Shown: in pieces, positions 1 through 9,052 of the stretch
Layout of the letters: each line of letters starts with the position of its first letter
Numbering within the stretch: the first letter of the stretch is position 1
From: Axinella damicornis
Taxonomy: Eukaryota; Porifera; Demospongiae; Axinellida; Axinellidae
Direction: 5' to 3'
Assembly (NCBI GenBank): GCA_963931865.1
Contig: OZ007515.1
Location: 5,950,493 to 6,014,492, forward strand
Length of the DNA: 64,000 bases
Made by a program: the position numbers and the translations under genes
The notes under the pieces: model-generated
Seen by the model: the letters and a program-made list of their open reading frames with translations, nothing else
Told to the model about the DNA's origin: nothing
Databases searched by the model: none

Positions 1-179
1 CAAATCAGATGAATAAGTCATGCATGTACGTACGTACTCAGACATAACCAACTTGAAGTGATCTGGTATGACAATACCGTACCAGGACTCTACAACCAGC
101 TTGTCTAGCTAGACAGTCTATAGACTCTTTGGCAGTAGCTATTTAAGTAGCTGCAGTCCATGTATTTTCATTGTGTGCC

Positions 180-217
180 CTGAGGAAGACTAGCACAGCC
201 TAGTCGAAACGTTGGCA
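180..217 (+). ncRNA. Hammerhead-ribozyme-like motif, solo Penelope-type terminal fragment
   Basis: A CTGAGGA box (180-186) is followed by a perfect 6-bp hairpin, GACTAG (188-193) with CTAGTC (200-205), then GAAAC (206-210) and GTTGGC. This is the arrangement of a hammerhead core: box, stem II, GAAA, stem III. The first box has G where active ribozymes have T (CTGATGA), so this copy may be inactive. Penelope-like retroelements are known to carry minimal hammerheads in their terminal repeats. A better preserved relative lies at 55323-55353. No coding remnant is attached. Confidence 0.45.
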
Positions 218-240
218 TTAAATATATATTTTGATATAAT

Positions 241-510
241 ATCGAGGGGCAACCGCACTCCTGGTAGCCGCGGTTAAACGGTAGCTCAAGCTAAGTGTGT
301 CAGTTCGTTCCAATTATCACACATCATGTGAGTACCATGATAGCTATATACAGGGATGATCAGAAATAATTATTTAGAGTGCTCTTTCATAAAGTACGTG
401 TAGCCGTGTTGCAACCCCGGTTGCGTAGCGCAGTACGTTCCAATTAACGCACATGCCACGTGGCACCCACGCTCAGTCGATCGCGAGCAATGGCGACCAA
501 AAGGATTATA
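241..510 (+). repeat. Interspersed repeat, copy 1
   Basis: The stretch containing GCAACCGCACTCCTGGTAGC, a GGTTGCG patch and CACATGCCACGTGGCA recurs at 4919-5060 as a shorter version. Both end in a GCAATGG-CGACCAAA/GGCCAAA tail. I see no coding frame worth defending, and the family is not identified. Confidence 0.5.
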
Positions 511-818
511 GTTGCCACCGGTTGGATAAGTGAGAACATGCATGATCATATTCAAAACAACCGACCAAGAACCACGCAATCACCAGTAATCATGTACTAT
601 ATAAAACTAGTGTGTGGCTTCAAATTAATTGCCACGGACACATAGACCATTGAGAGACACATCCTCCAAACTTACCACTCATAAGTGAGGGAGCTCGTTC
701 TTGTACTGGAAACTGGAAGGTACGTCAATGATCAAATTAGCACTCCACGTTCAAAGACATAATTGGTTGCCACCCAGAAGCACCTAGTGGTGCGGCTCAC
801 GCACCCAGCGATTTATAC

Positions 819-980
819 TAGTTAAAGTACCGCTGCGAGTGCACTACGGGAAATATTGCACAAGGGCGTGGTCGAGAGGCTAATATAGCACGAGGCGAAG
901 CCGAGTGCTATATTTGCCTCGAGACCACGCCCGCGTGCAATATTTTCCGTAGTGCACGAGCGTAAGCGGTACTTTAACTG
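819..980. repeat. Foldback palindrome with GAGGCGAAGCCGAG tip
   Basis: The sequence from CTAGTTAAAGTACCGCT to AGCGGTACTTTAACTGG is a near-perfect inverted repeat with arms of about 75 bases. The arms include CACTACGG-AAATATTGCAC and GGCGTGGTC. The axis is GAGGCGAAGCCGAG. It would fold into one long hairpin and is probably a foldback MITE. Confidence 0.7.
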
Positions 981-2082
981 GTTTATTGCACCACGTACGG
1001 AGCGCTATTTCCGATGCTATATTTACCTGTGGAAAATATAGCACACTGTGTGCACTACGGAAAACAAAGCACGCTTCGGCCCTTTCATCTTCTATGGCTT
1101 CATACAATAAACAGTTATTATCACCTGGTAGCTATTACCGATAAAGTGCAATTTTCCAAAGCTCAATAGCTGTCATCACTCATGCAGGAATGCTCATTAT
1201 TGTTACCATAGATCATCTATGTTGTCACCCTCAATTATTGTCACCCTGAAACACTGCATGCTGGTCGTACAGCTACCAGAGTCCTAACTGGAGGCAACAA
1301 GGTTGAGCAGACAATAATAAATCCATGATTGTGCAATAATGATTATAGAACACTTCACAATGTTCAAGCCAGAACTATGATGGATTTTCTGTCATGATCA
1401 CTTGATCAGTAAACTGACTGGCCGTTCAGCTTGCCACTAGGCGAAGTTGACTTGACATAATCATAATACTGAACAGGAACTTCCAAGATGATCATGCCAG
1501 AAACTGAAAGTACACATCAGGTGAAACAGTGTAACAAGGCTCACTATAATTATTTGGACCATGAAATTGTTGTTTTTACTTCATAAGGCACACAGTATGC
1601 AAATGCTCGCATTACTGCTATCTTGGTGAGGGCATCAACTGCTATCTTGGTGAAGGCATCAACAGCTAATCTAGCCCACATGGCAACTATCTGTACTTAC
1701 TGGATTAAGAAAAGTGGATAACTTTAATTGTAGCTAGCAGCTGTATAGTTAACTTGAAAGACACATTGCTACAGTAACATCAACTGTTACAGTTTTTCAG
1801 ACAATAAGCGAGAGTGATCCATTCAGCTCGATCTGTTGAAAACTATTGTACACGTATCAGATGATGTCCTGAGCATTAGTGTTCTTCCTATTGAATAGGG
1901 CTTTTTAACTTGTAGCTAACATGTTCACACGTTCTAGTTCAAAAGCTAACATCAACAGAATTGCATTCAGCTATACTCTTCAGTGGGTTGCCACAAGGGA
2001 AAATTCAATAAGATCAACTTCAAAAACCCCTTGTTAACACACAAGATGATGTTCTGAGCATTAGCAGGCTGCTGTGGGAGGG
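981..2082. other. Intergenic upstream stretch without genes
   Basis: No convincing gene. It contains a 24-bp direct duplication at 1616-1663 (GCTATCTTGGTGARGGCATC units) and two copies of a GATGATGTYCTGAGCATTAG phrase (about 1860 and 2046). The second phrase sits just upstream of the transporter promoter. Confidence 0.5.
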
Positions 2083-2118
2083 TATAAATGGTGTTAGGCA
2101 TACTCAACTATTCAGTGC
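2083..2118 (+). promoter_or_regulatory. Core promoter of the ArsB-like transporter: TATA box and initiator
   Basis: TATAAA lies at 2083-2088 in a GGGAGGGTATAAATGG context. An initiator-like TTCAGTGC starts at 2111, with its A near +31 from the TATA box, the usual metazoan spacing. The predicted transcript would run into the 5'-leader exon and then the CDS. The transcription start is inferred. Confidence 0.55.
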
Positions 2119-2420
2119 TTTCCACAACCATCAGTGCAGGTGCTGCTCAGGGAGGTGGACTCCTGCAGTGCTAAATTTGGTGAGTTACCTGGTATACAGA
2201 TTTTATTTAGCTTACTGATAGTCTGTGTACCCCCTCCCTCCCCCGTAACATCTGCTGGTGTGTTTGCAATAGCTAGTCATAGTAAATTGCATAGCTATAC
2301 AAGTACTCCAGTGAGCAATTGCAAGTGCCATTAGATGTACCTGTTCTAGTAGGCAGCATTCACCATATCTTATACATTACTTTACAGGTACGAAACTGAC
2401 TTTGCAGGCAGGTAACCACA
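2113..2420 (+). other. 5' leader with an intron
   Basis: A strong donor (TTTG|GTGAGT, intron from 2180) and an acceptor (TACTTTACAG, intron end 2387; alternative TTTGCAG ending at 2407) bracket a roughly 208-base intron between the inferred transcription start and the ATG. Splicing would leave a short leader of about 100 bases with the start in ACCACAATGG context. Confidence 0.5.
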
Positions 2421-4280
2421 ATGGCGGCAATGATGAACTGCACCAACCTGACCAATGGCACTGCTGCCGATGAGTGCCTGGATGAAATCTGCGTTGATGA
2501 CACCATTTATCGCAAAGTTTTGGGTACAATCATCTTCCTCATCGTGTGGCCTTTCATTGTCCTGGACCTGAAATGGTTCCCCCTGGGAAGACCTGCAGCA
2601 GCCTTGATTGGAGCTACCCTCATGGTGATCTTTGTCATTGTCCCACCAGACCAAGTATTCCAGGTGGTCGGTGCAAAAGGTAGTCTGCAAGCAATTTTCC
2701 TTCTGTTGGGAATGATGCTGATGTCCTATTACTACGATCGAGAAGGACTACTCCGAATTGTAGCCTTGTGGATTTTCGGCAAGAACAAACCTTTCTACCA
2801 CATCCTGTGGAAGGTGTGTGCCATGACAGCGTGCATGGCTGCGATCATCACCAACGATGCTACCTCTCTCGTGATGACACCACTCGTTCTCACGGAACAC
2901 ATCAAGCAAGGCAGGTCTCGAAAGGAACTTCCTCCTCTCCTAATTGGTATTTGCAGCTCTGCTAACATAGGCAGTGCAGCAACTTTCTTTGGAAACCCAC
3001 AAAATGCTTTCATTGCCGCCAACTCAGATGGACAGGTTTCCCTAATCGTATTCTTCCAAAGCACACTACCTGCTGCTATAGTAGGAATCGTGATTAGTAT
3101 TGGCATGTTATACGCCATCTTCTTCAGAGAAATCTTTCGGTCAAAAACCAGCGATGAGTCTGAGAAAGGGGAAGAGGGAGGTGAGCAACTAAAAAACGGT
3201 GATGCAAGCAAGGAAGGTATTCCAGACGTTAAGATAGTTGAAGCCAACCTTGAAAATACTGGTCGTCAAACCTTGGCAGCATCCCGTGAAGACCTAGCAC
3301 GAAGCTACGACCGGAGTGAGAACCCCAACGTCACCAGCCAGCAGTCGCACGAACGGGACATCATGTATGGCGTGACCCGAAGCAGTTCCCACTTGAGCAT
3401 CCCACGCAGCCGGAGCCAGTACAGCGAACAAGGAGATAAAAAGAACGTACCTCAATCAACAAGCCAGCCAAATATTGGAGAGTATGAGACCCAACCTGAG
3501 GAATTCGAACTCAATAAGGTTAGCAACCAGGGGGATCAGTTGGATGGAGAGAATGCAGCTGGGGATGTTGTTGAAACCAAGCGCATTCTCGACCGCTCTT
3601 GGCGTGAATTGGTGTTCATGGGGTGGCTTATGTTCATCACAGTCCTCATCGTCATCCTTCTGGCTATCCCACCTCCTCCCACCGTGATGGCCGACTTTAA
3701 TCTTGGTCTGGTCCCTCTTGGAGCTGGAATCCTTACAATGATGATGGATACCATTTTCAACCGTAAGTACCCTTTCGATGCTATTGCAAAGATGGACTGG
3801 GCAGTGGTTCTTATGTTCATGGGACTCTTCACCTGGTTGCAAGGGTTTGAAAATACTGGTCTTCCTGGCCAACTCTTTGGTGTGCTTAGGCGATACATGA
3901 ACCTGAACACCTTTGGAGGGGTGCTATTCTTCACTGTCTTTGTCATGATTGGCTCAAACATCCTTAGCAACGTCCCTCTGACAATTTTAATTGTGGATGA
4001 AATCGGGAAGTTTCTGTGCACCCCAGGTGGAGCAATGTGCCCCGTCAATTGTTCAATCCGGCTGGTTGGTGTACTCCTTGCTTGGATCACTACAATATCA
4101 GGAAACTTCACTTTGCTTGGCAGTGTCACAAACCTCATTGTGGCGGAAAAGGCTCGTGCTGTTTGTGGATACCGCCTCACCTTCCTCCAACACTTGAAAT
4201 ACGGTCTCATCACAACAACAATAGTCCTGTTCAGTGGCCTACCTTTGGTGTACTTCCTAGGAAGAGTAGCCAGAGGTTAA
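2421..4280 (+). CDS. ArsB/NhaD/SLC13-type ion transporter, single coding exon
   Basis: This 619-residue polytopic membrane protein belongs to the ion-transporter superfamily that includes ArsB, NhaD, the OCA2 P protein and SLC13. Each half carries family signatures. Half one has TNDATSLVMTPLVL (145-157 region) and GNPQN (191-195). Half two has SNILSNVPLTIL (512-523) and SGNFTLLGSVTNLIVAE (560-576). The hydrophilic linker, residues 241-393, is long for this family and rich in Ser, Glu and Asn with RxxS-type sites. The N-terminus has three close N-glycosylation sequons (N6, N9, N12), suggesting an extracellular or luminal start. The frame is open from ATG to TAA with no intron. Substrate is not readable from sequence: arsenite/antimonite, dicarboxylate, sodium/proton or silicate are possible. 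Sponge ArsB homologues have been proposed as active silicon transporters, so silicic acid uptake is a reasonable but unproven guess. Confidence 0.85.
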   Translation: MAAMMNCTNLTNGTAADECLDEICVDDTIYRKVLGTIIFLIVWPFIVLDLKWFPLGRPAAALIGATLMVIFVIVPPDQVFQVVGAKGSLQAIFLLLGMMLMSYYYDREGLLRIVALWIFGKNKPFYHILWKVCAMTACMAAIITNDATSLVMTPLVLTEHIKQGRSRKELPPLLIGICSSANIGSAATFFGNPQNAFIAANSDGQVSLIVFFQSTLPAAIVGIVISIGMLYAIFFREIFRSKTSDESEKGEEGGEQLKNGDASKEGIPDVKIVEANLENTGRQTLAASREDLARSYDRSENPNVTSQQSHERDIMYGVTRSSSHLSIPRSRSQYSEQGDKKNVPQSTSQPNIGEYETQPEEFELNKVSNQGDQLDGENAAGDVVETKRILDRSWRELVFMGWLMFITVLIVILLAIPPPPTVMADFNLGLVPLGAGILTMMMDTIFNRKYPFDAIAKMDWAVVLMFMGLFTWLQGFENTGLPGQLFGVLRRYMNLNTFGGVLFFTVFVMIGSNILSNVPLTILIVDEIGKFLCTPGGAMCPVNCSIRLVGVLLAWITTISGNFTLLGSVTNLIVAEKARAVCGYRLTFLQHLKYGLITTTIVLFSGLPLVYFLGRVARG

Positions 4281-4554
4281 ACGTAGCGCAATTTACTATG
4301 AACTTCATTTTGCTCTGAGACTAATAGTTCTCTAGTTACTAGTTCTGGATCACACACACACAGCTAGCAACAAAGAATATTATATAGATAGCTATAGGCG
4401 TGGTTGTTGTAAATTTGTACTAAATTTCGTATTAGACACACAGACCTACTGTGTAGTGTATACAGAATAGCAAGAAAACCTGGTTATAGTTATTTTACTG
4501 GTGTCCAGCAGTTATAACCCTACACCAACACAAGGCCACTCACCTGCAGGCTAT

Positions 4555-4593
4555 GGTCTTGTTCCCAGACCCAATTGGGTCTGGGAACGAGAC
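4555..4593. repeat. Minimal hairpin of the CTCGTTCCCAGACC family
   Basis: GGTCTTGTTCCCAGACCC and its near reverse complement meet at an AATT axis. The arms match the termini of the larger MULE-like MITEs at 22188, 29069 and 42817, so this looks like two termini with no interior. Confidence 0.6.
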
Positions 4594-4775
4594 ATGATGC
4601 ATGTTGCTGAGATTGTGGCAATGCCATAGCAATAATCTCATCTCTCTTGTACACTGCATGAAAGAGTATTGTTGCCTAGGTAATGGCTATAATCTACAGC
4701 TATAGCAATTTACAATACAACTTGGATAGTAATATGAGCAGCATAATTGAGTTTGTGATATGAATGATGCAACCG

Positions 4776-4818
4776 CCAGGTGCCACAATGCATGGCGGCA
4801 ATGATGAAGTGCACCAAT
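4776..4818 (+). pseudogene. Scrap of the transporter start region
   Basis: GCCAGGTGCCACAATG, a 4-base CATG-type insertion, then GGCGGCAATGATGAAGTGCA and CCAAT match the bases around the start codon of the transporter at 2408-2452 with few changes. Only about 40 bases are recognisable. It is a duplicated fragment about 0.5 kb downstream of the stop codon with no usable frame. Confidence 0.6.
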
Positions 4819-4918
4819 ACCATACATGCAGTACCACTGAGCCACTCATTAGGGTACACCATCAGCAAGGCTAATAATAGTGATTATGGACCGTGCACAT
4901 GGAAATTACATGATTGTT

Positions 4919-5060
4919 TTATTTGAGGAGCAACCACACTCCTGGTAGCCATTGCAACCCTGGTTGCGACTCGCCGCAGCACAAGCTAAGCATCACAGTT
5001 AGTTCACATGCCACGTGGCAATCACGATCGCTAGCAATGGTGGCCAAAGGGAAAACAAAA
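4919..5060 (+). repeat. Interspersed repeat, copy 2
   Basis: Shortened relative of 241-510, sharing GCAACCACACTCCTGGTAGC, CACATGCCACGTGGCA and the AGCAATGGTGGCC tail. Confidence 0.5.
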
Positions 5061-5330
5061 ATAATTTATTACAGTGCTCACAACTTCTCCAGCACGGCGA
5101 GTTTCGGCATGTAAGCATCAGTGGACAACACCGATCACGGCTGTACTGGCAACGGAAGTCAAAGAGAGCACTCAAGCAATGGCGGCCAATGGCAGGCTCG
5201 CATTTCACCACCAAGGTGAGTCAGAATCCTTGTAGGCCTTTCCTGCGAGCAGTGAAGTTATTAGCATTTACATTACATTACGTGGACAAATTTCTTTTAT
5301 ACCAGGAATGTAATAACTAGGTGATTTCAC

Positions 5331-5829
5331 AGTACCGTAGATTCGTGTTAAAAATATTTCGTGCATAAATTTTTCGTAGCATTAAATTTTTGTAGTAACG
5401 AAATTTTTTTAATTGATCAATGTATCAAGAATGGAGACGTACGAACAAGCTGCTGCTATGCCATGCATGGTCACTGGCGTACCGACCGATCTCAAAGCGT
5501 TCTTCTGGGCTGTGTCTAGATCACTTGCATGGACCGCGCTTCTTCCTAACTTCGCTTGTCGATTTGAGCACCTCCTGATTCGCTGAGCCAATACCCGAAA
5601 GAACGGAGATCTTTAGGGATCGGGGAATCCATCTGTGGGCTTGAAGAATCGCAGAAGGGCCGTGAGCGCAGCACAGGTGAATTCAGTACTAGACGTGGCT
5701 GATCCATGACCGTTCGTTGCTGTAATGTTAATATGATCCGTTGTAAATAAATTTCGTGTGCTAAATTTTCGTGGTTGAGGGAAACCACAAAAACATTTTA
5801 ACAACGAAAGTTTCCCGATCTACGGTACT
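5331..5829. mobile_element. MITE with AGTACCGTAGAT terminal inverted repeats
   Basis: The left end AGTACCGTAGATTCG and right end GATCTACGGTACT are inverted. Subterminal TTCGTG/CACGAA and poly-A/poly-T blocks are also mirrored. Length is 499 bases. No clear target duplication is visible and the interior has only short frames, so the superfamily is unknown. Confidence 0.6.
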
Positions 5830-6469
5830 TGGTTTTGTAGGAAACATGCCTTACTTCTAGATCCAACAGACAATGGATATTGTCACCATTCTGTCTGCGG
5901 GAACCCTCAAATTGCATTTTGGACTGTCCTTTCCCCTACTACACACTACTCACTTCAGCATCAAATGTGCATGCCAAAATTAAGGTGCTTGGCACAGGAA
6001 CATGCATAGAGAAATGGATGGTATTACTTTGCGACAAACCCGTTATTATTCAGCTATGATTACAGCAACGTACCATGAGCAATACTATAATAGTACGGAT
6101 AATGAGCAAAGAATCTGAGGAGATTATGATCTGATGAATAAAAGTTATGGATTATGGATGTAACGATAGGATAGGATGATAGAGCAATAAAGTAAATAAT
6201 TCTGGATATATAATGGTGATCGAATACGTAGTGTGACCACGGTCACATAGTTTCATTAGTAGGTTGGCCTTCACAGATCATGATCATGGACTATGCAGAC
6301 AATTGGAAAGTGGCAGGAGTGTGTGAGGCTACTGCCGAACGTTAGTAATCAACTGAGATGCATAAAATTGCAGTTCTCTCGTCATCCTAAATGAAGGGAT
6401 AACAGGGCATGCATAATTATTATGATCTGTGGTACACACATGAGGTACACACACGTCACATACCATTAT
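5830..6469. other. Gene-free stretch
   Basis: AT-rich sequence with no supportable coding or RNA feature. Confidence 0.4.
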
Positions 6470-6541
6470 TTATCATACACCTACGTTTGAATAATGTACA
6501 GCAGTCAATGGAAAAGCCTGGTACGCAAGCGCAGTTGATAA
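6470..6541. repeat. 72-bp segment found in opposite orientation at 56070-56141
   Basis: The segment is bounded by TTATCA (6470-6475) and TGATAA (6536-6541), which are inverted repeats of each other. The whole segment appears reverse-complemented, same length and with only a few changes, at 56070-56141. The sequence that follows it (AAAACCCGTATTTTGTACTG) is in the same orientation in both copies. Confidence 0.75.
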
Positions 6542-6634
6542 AAACCCGTATTTTGTACTGTAGGTCACGTGAAAAATCCGTATTAGTACTGTTGGTCACG
6601 CGAGAAATCCGTATTATGTACAGTAAGTCACGTG
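6541..6634 (+). promoter_or_regulatory. Three 31/32-bp tandem units each ending in a GTCACGTG-type box
   Basis: Units at 6541-6571, 6572-6602 and 6603-6634 share AAAAYCCGTATT, a GTACTGT core and GTCACGTG (GTCACGCG in the middle unit). GTCACGTG is an E-box form bound by USF/MITF-type bHLH factors in other animals. The array precedes a recurring first-exon-like frame, so an enhancer or promoter role is plausible. The copy at 56141-56205 has about two units. Confidence 0.45.
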
Positions 6635-6780
6635 CGCTACAGCAACTCTGTGATAGTTTCGTGTCAGAGACTACCTGGACTAGCTGGTACTGACTACCTT
6701 TTGGGCTCCTGAAGAGGGCTGACTTACATCTCGATACTTCCGGAAGTCGAGGTTGAACTCATTCGTATACTCCGTTTGAA

Positions 6781-7004
6781 ATGGACCGTACAACTGCCCA
6801 GCGTGGACCGACCGTACAGCTGCCAGTTATCGGCATGGCTCCGCCTTGGGCTTGGTACACAGGCCTTCTCGCCCAAGCGTTTGAAGCTTGCCGTACTAAC
6901 GCGAAGGGTTGGCAACCAGAAATGAAAATATTGTCGCCATGAGCAAGCTATGGTAACATGCATTCGCTACGTTCATTGGTAGAGGAATGTGCAATGAAAT
7001 TCCA
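6781..7004 (+). pseudogene. Recurrent first-exon-like frame, broken copy
   Basis: The frame from ATG 6781 encodes a peptide with PTVQLPVIGMAPPWAWYTG and AFEACRTNAKGWQPE, then hits TGA at 6940 after a small insertion. The related copy at 56310 reads on through FTTFIGRGTCNEIPG to a CAG|GTTTGT donor, and the same donor survives here at 7004/7005. I recognise no domain. It looks like a multicopy promoter-plus-first-exon unit, and this copy is inactivated. Confidence 0.45.
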
Positions 7005-7023
7005 GGTTTGTATGATAAAATCA

Positions 7024-7166
7024 GTATCACCATAGAACCAAGCTATACAGGAAACATCACTCGTTTGTCGCCTTCGGCATTGTTACTTGTGCTTCGCACT
7101 CGTAACAATACTACGGCAACAAACTCGTGATATTTTCCGGTATAGCTTGGTACTATGGTGATACTT
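7024..7166. repeat. Imperfect foldback after the exon-like unit
   Basis: GTATCACCATAGAACCAAGC at the left pairs with GCTTGGTACTATGGTGATAC at the right. Inner arms carry GTTTGTCG / CAACAAAC. The right arm also follows the copy at 56530-56620, so the foldback belongs to the same repeat unit. Confidence 0.6.
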
Positions 7167-7956
7167 ATATAGTATCAAGTGCATGCCCACTATTCACAAT
7201 GTTGTTTACACAGCTGCTTTACAGGTGGGCGTATACTAAACAATTATCACACACTACTGTGTTGGATATCAAGATTCATCACATACTTAGAGTTGCCATA
7301 CATTTACCATTTACTCCCATAGAAAAGCGTGCAAATTTTTCCCCAAATTGCACGGTTATTGTAGCCCGAGGGCAATCAGAAATTGCACACTTACTAAGCA
7401 GCCACGGCGCACTAACCAATCAGGTCAAGCTCCGCCCTAGTAACGAGCGTCCACGTCGTGGCTATGCCTCATTTTCATTAGCAACGGTTGAAAATGGCTG
7501 TACTGTTGGAACGCTCGCATTGTTTAAAAGCTTTCTGTACCCGAGCAGCAGAAACACTGAGAACCAAACGATAGCGTGGCAAAAGAAACGGTGGTGCTAG
7601 TCATTGTGCCACAATAGCACTGCAGCCGTACAATTCATGGCTGTTATGTGCACATAGGCTCTGTGCTGCTGTTTTGGGACCCTGGTGTCAGTTGCAACAC
7701 CACGCTTCCATCCTAAAGCTTCACTACACAACAGGTCAGTACTCTAGGCAAAAAAGATAATGCGTACTAGTAGCATGTAGTTCGCTCGCACTCGAGCGCT
7801 TTTGTGGCTGGGGCGTGGCTTTAATCGCTCTAGCTGCTTGCTTGCAACCAAGCCATGCCATGCCTGGAAGTATATGAATCACATGTATTCTCGTGCCATT
7901 TGGTCATATTGCACTCACAACAGTCATAAATTGCACTCGCTATTGCTCGTGCAATT
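7167..7956. other. Stretch without a supportable gene
   Basis: A frame of about 157 codons crosses 7127-7600 but has no recognisable domain, compositional support or splice context. Short GCACTCG/ATTGCAC phrases near 7330-7430 and 7780-7956 suggest more decayed repeats. Confidence 0.35.
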
Positions 7957-8500
7957 ACTTCGCCTGTTGCTGGTGCGATTATTCCCAAATCGCACTCGAA
8001 ATCCATGCGATCACATCTCAAATTTGATTTCCTGCACGATGACTGAAACAGGCTCTTACTTGAAGTAGCTGGCAATCAAACCACTGAATGCAATGAGCTG
8101 TATGCAGTATTGCAGTTAATTACCCCATGCACACATGCACAGCAGGGGTAAAGCAATGCTTTCGTGCCTGTCTCTATGTAAATATTGAACAAGCAGGGTA
8201 GGTAAGGCATCTACAGACATCATACTCAATGCAAAATAATCAACATAATCATATTGGGAAGTTTCTGTACCTGATACAAGTCAAAGCGGGTTTTTTGGCT
8301 GTCATTTTAGCTACTTCCTATTATCAGTTCTTGACTCATCTCAAAATCGCCCATCTCAAAATCGCACATGGAATCATCGACCGTACTAGTACCGGTATGC
8401 CGGCACGGAGTTGCAGCACAAGGCACGTGGGGTAAGTATTCCATGAATACACTCTAGTTGTGACGTCCTTTTCTTTCCTGGAATGGCAACTGGATTGTGT
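7957..8500 (+). repeat. Long direct repeat A flanking the zinc-finger recombinase
   Basis: About 540 bases from ACTTCGCCTG to TGGCAACTGGAT are nearly identical to 10233-10787, apart from a few substitutions and short indels, including one extra TCTCAAAATCGCCCA unit in copy B. Both copies contain ACCGTACTAGTACCGGTATG. Together they bracket 1,732 unique bases holding a recombinase frame. They may be terminal repeats of one element or the product of a duplication. Confidence 0.75.
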
Positions 8501-8576
8501 GTTACTGCTTCCAATGAAGGATCCACTTGCAAATATTAAAGGAACTCAAATCCACCATTCCATTATGTTCTGCAGA

Positions 8577-8661
8577 TGGCTGCCCATTTTGCCCCAAGAG
8601 TAGGGCAGACTTCCCCTCCACTGCTGTGCTGACACTGCACATTCAGCAATGTGCAGATTAA
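8577..8661 (+). pseudogene. Possible C2HC zinc-finger fragment
   Basis: One frame reads DGCPFCPKSRADF then LTLHIQQCAD and a TAA. That is a C-x2-C ... H-x3-C pattern like small zinc fingers (UBZ-like spacing), preceded by an acceptor-like TTCTGCAG. It lies inside the direct-repeat-flanked unit. Only one module is visible, so assignment is weak. Confidence 0.25.
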
Positions 8662-9052
8662 CTGTTAGAAGCAGGTATGAAAGCATATCAATGCAAGCAC
8701 CTCACTGTTGATGTTGTATACACTTACAGGAGGGGTACTACCTATTGAAGTTGAATCAGAAGGTGAAAACAGTCTAGTCATGCATCACAGCAGCATACCT
8801 ATTATTGCTGTGATTATTCTACCTGCTTCAGAGATTGGCACCCCAGACTCTGGAGGATTCTCTCATCTCATCTCTGACGAAGTAAACCTAAGTTCTATTA
8901 CAAGCATTGCTAAACGTACAAGTTGATCATGCAGGCAATTCCCTTGGAAAGTATTTGCTCTTTCAGATAAAATGAACTCGACTTATATATAGGTTCCGTG
9001 CACATCCTCTGGGTACCGTGGGGATCCACTCGAGCTGCCATACCGGGGCCCC

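Noticed and set aside
2382..4213. Long minus-strand and alternate-frame ORFs over the transporter
   Set aside because: Shadows of the strongly biased 619-codon gene, with no domain of their own.
7127..7600. 157-codon frame
   Set aside because: The first codon is not ATG, no domain is recognisable and it starts inside a foldback arm.
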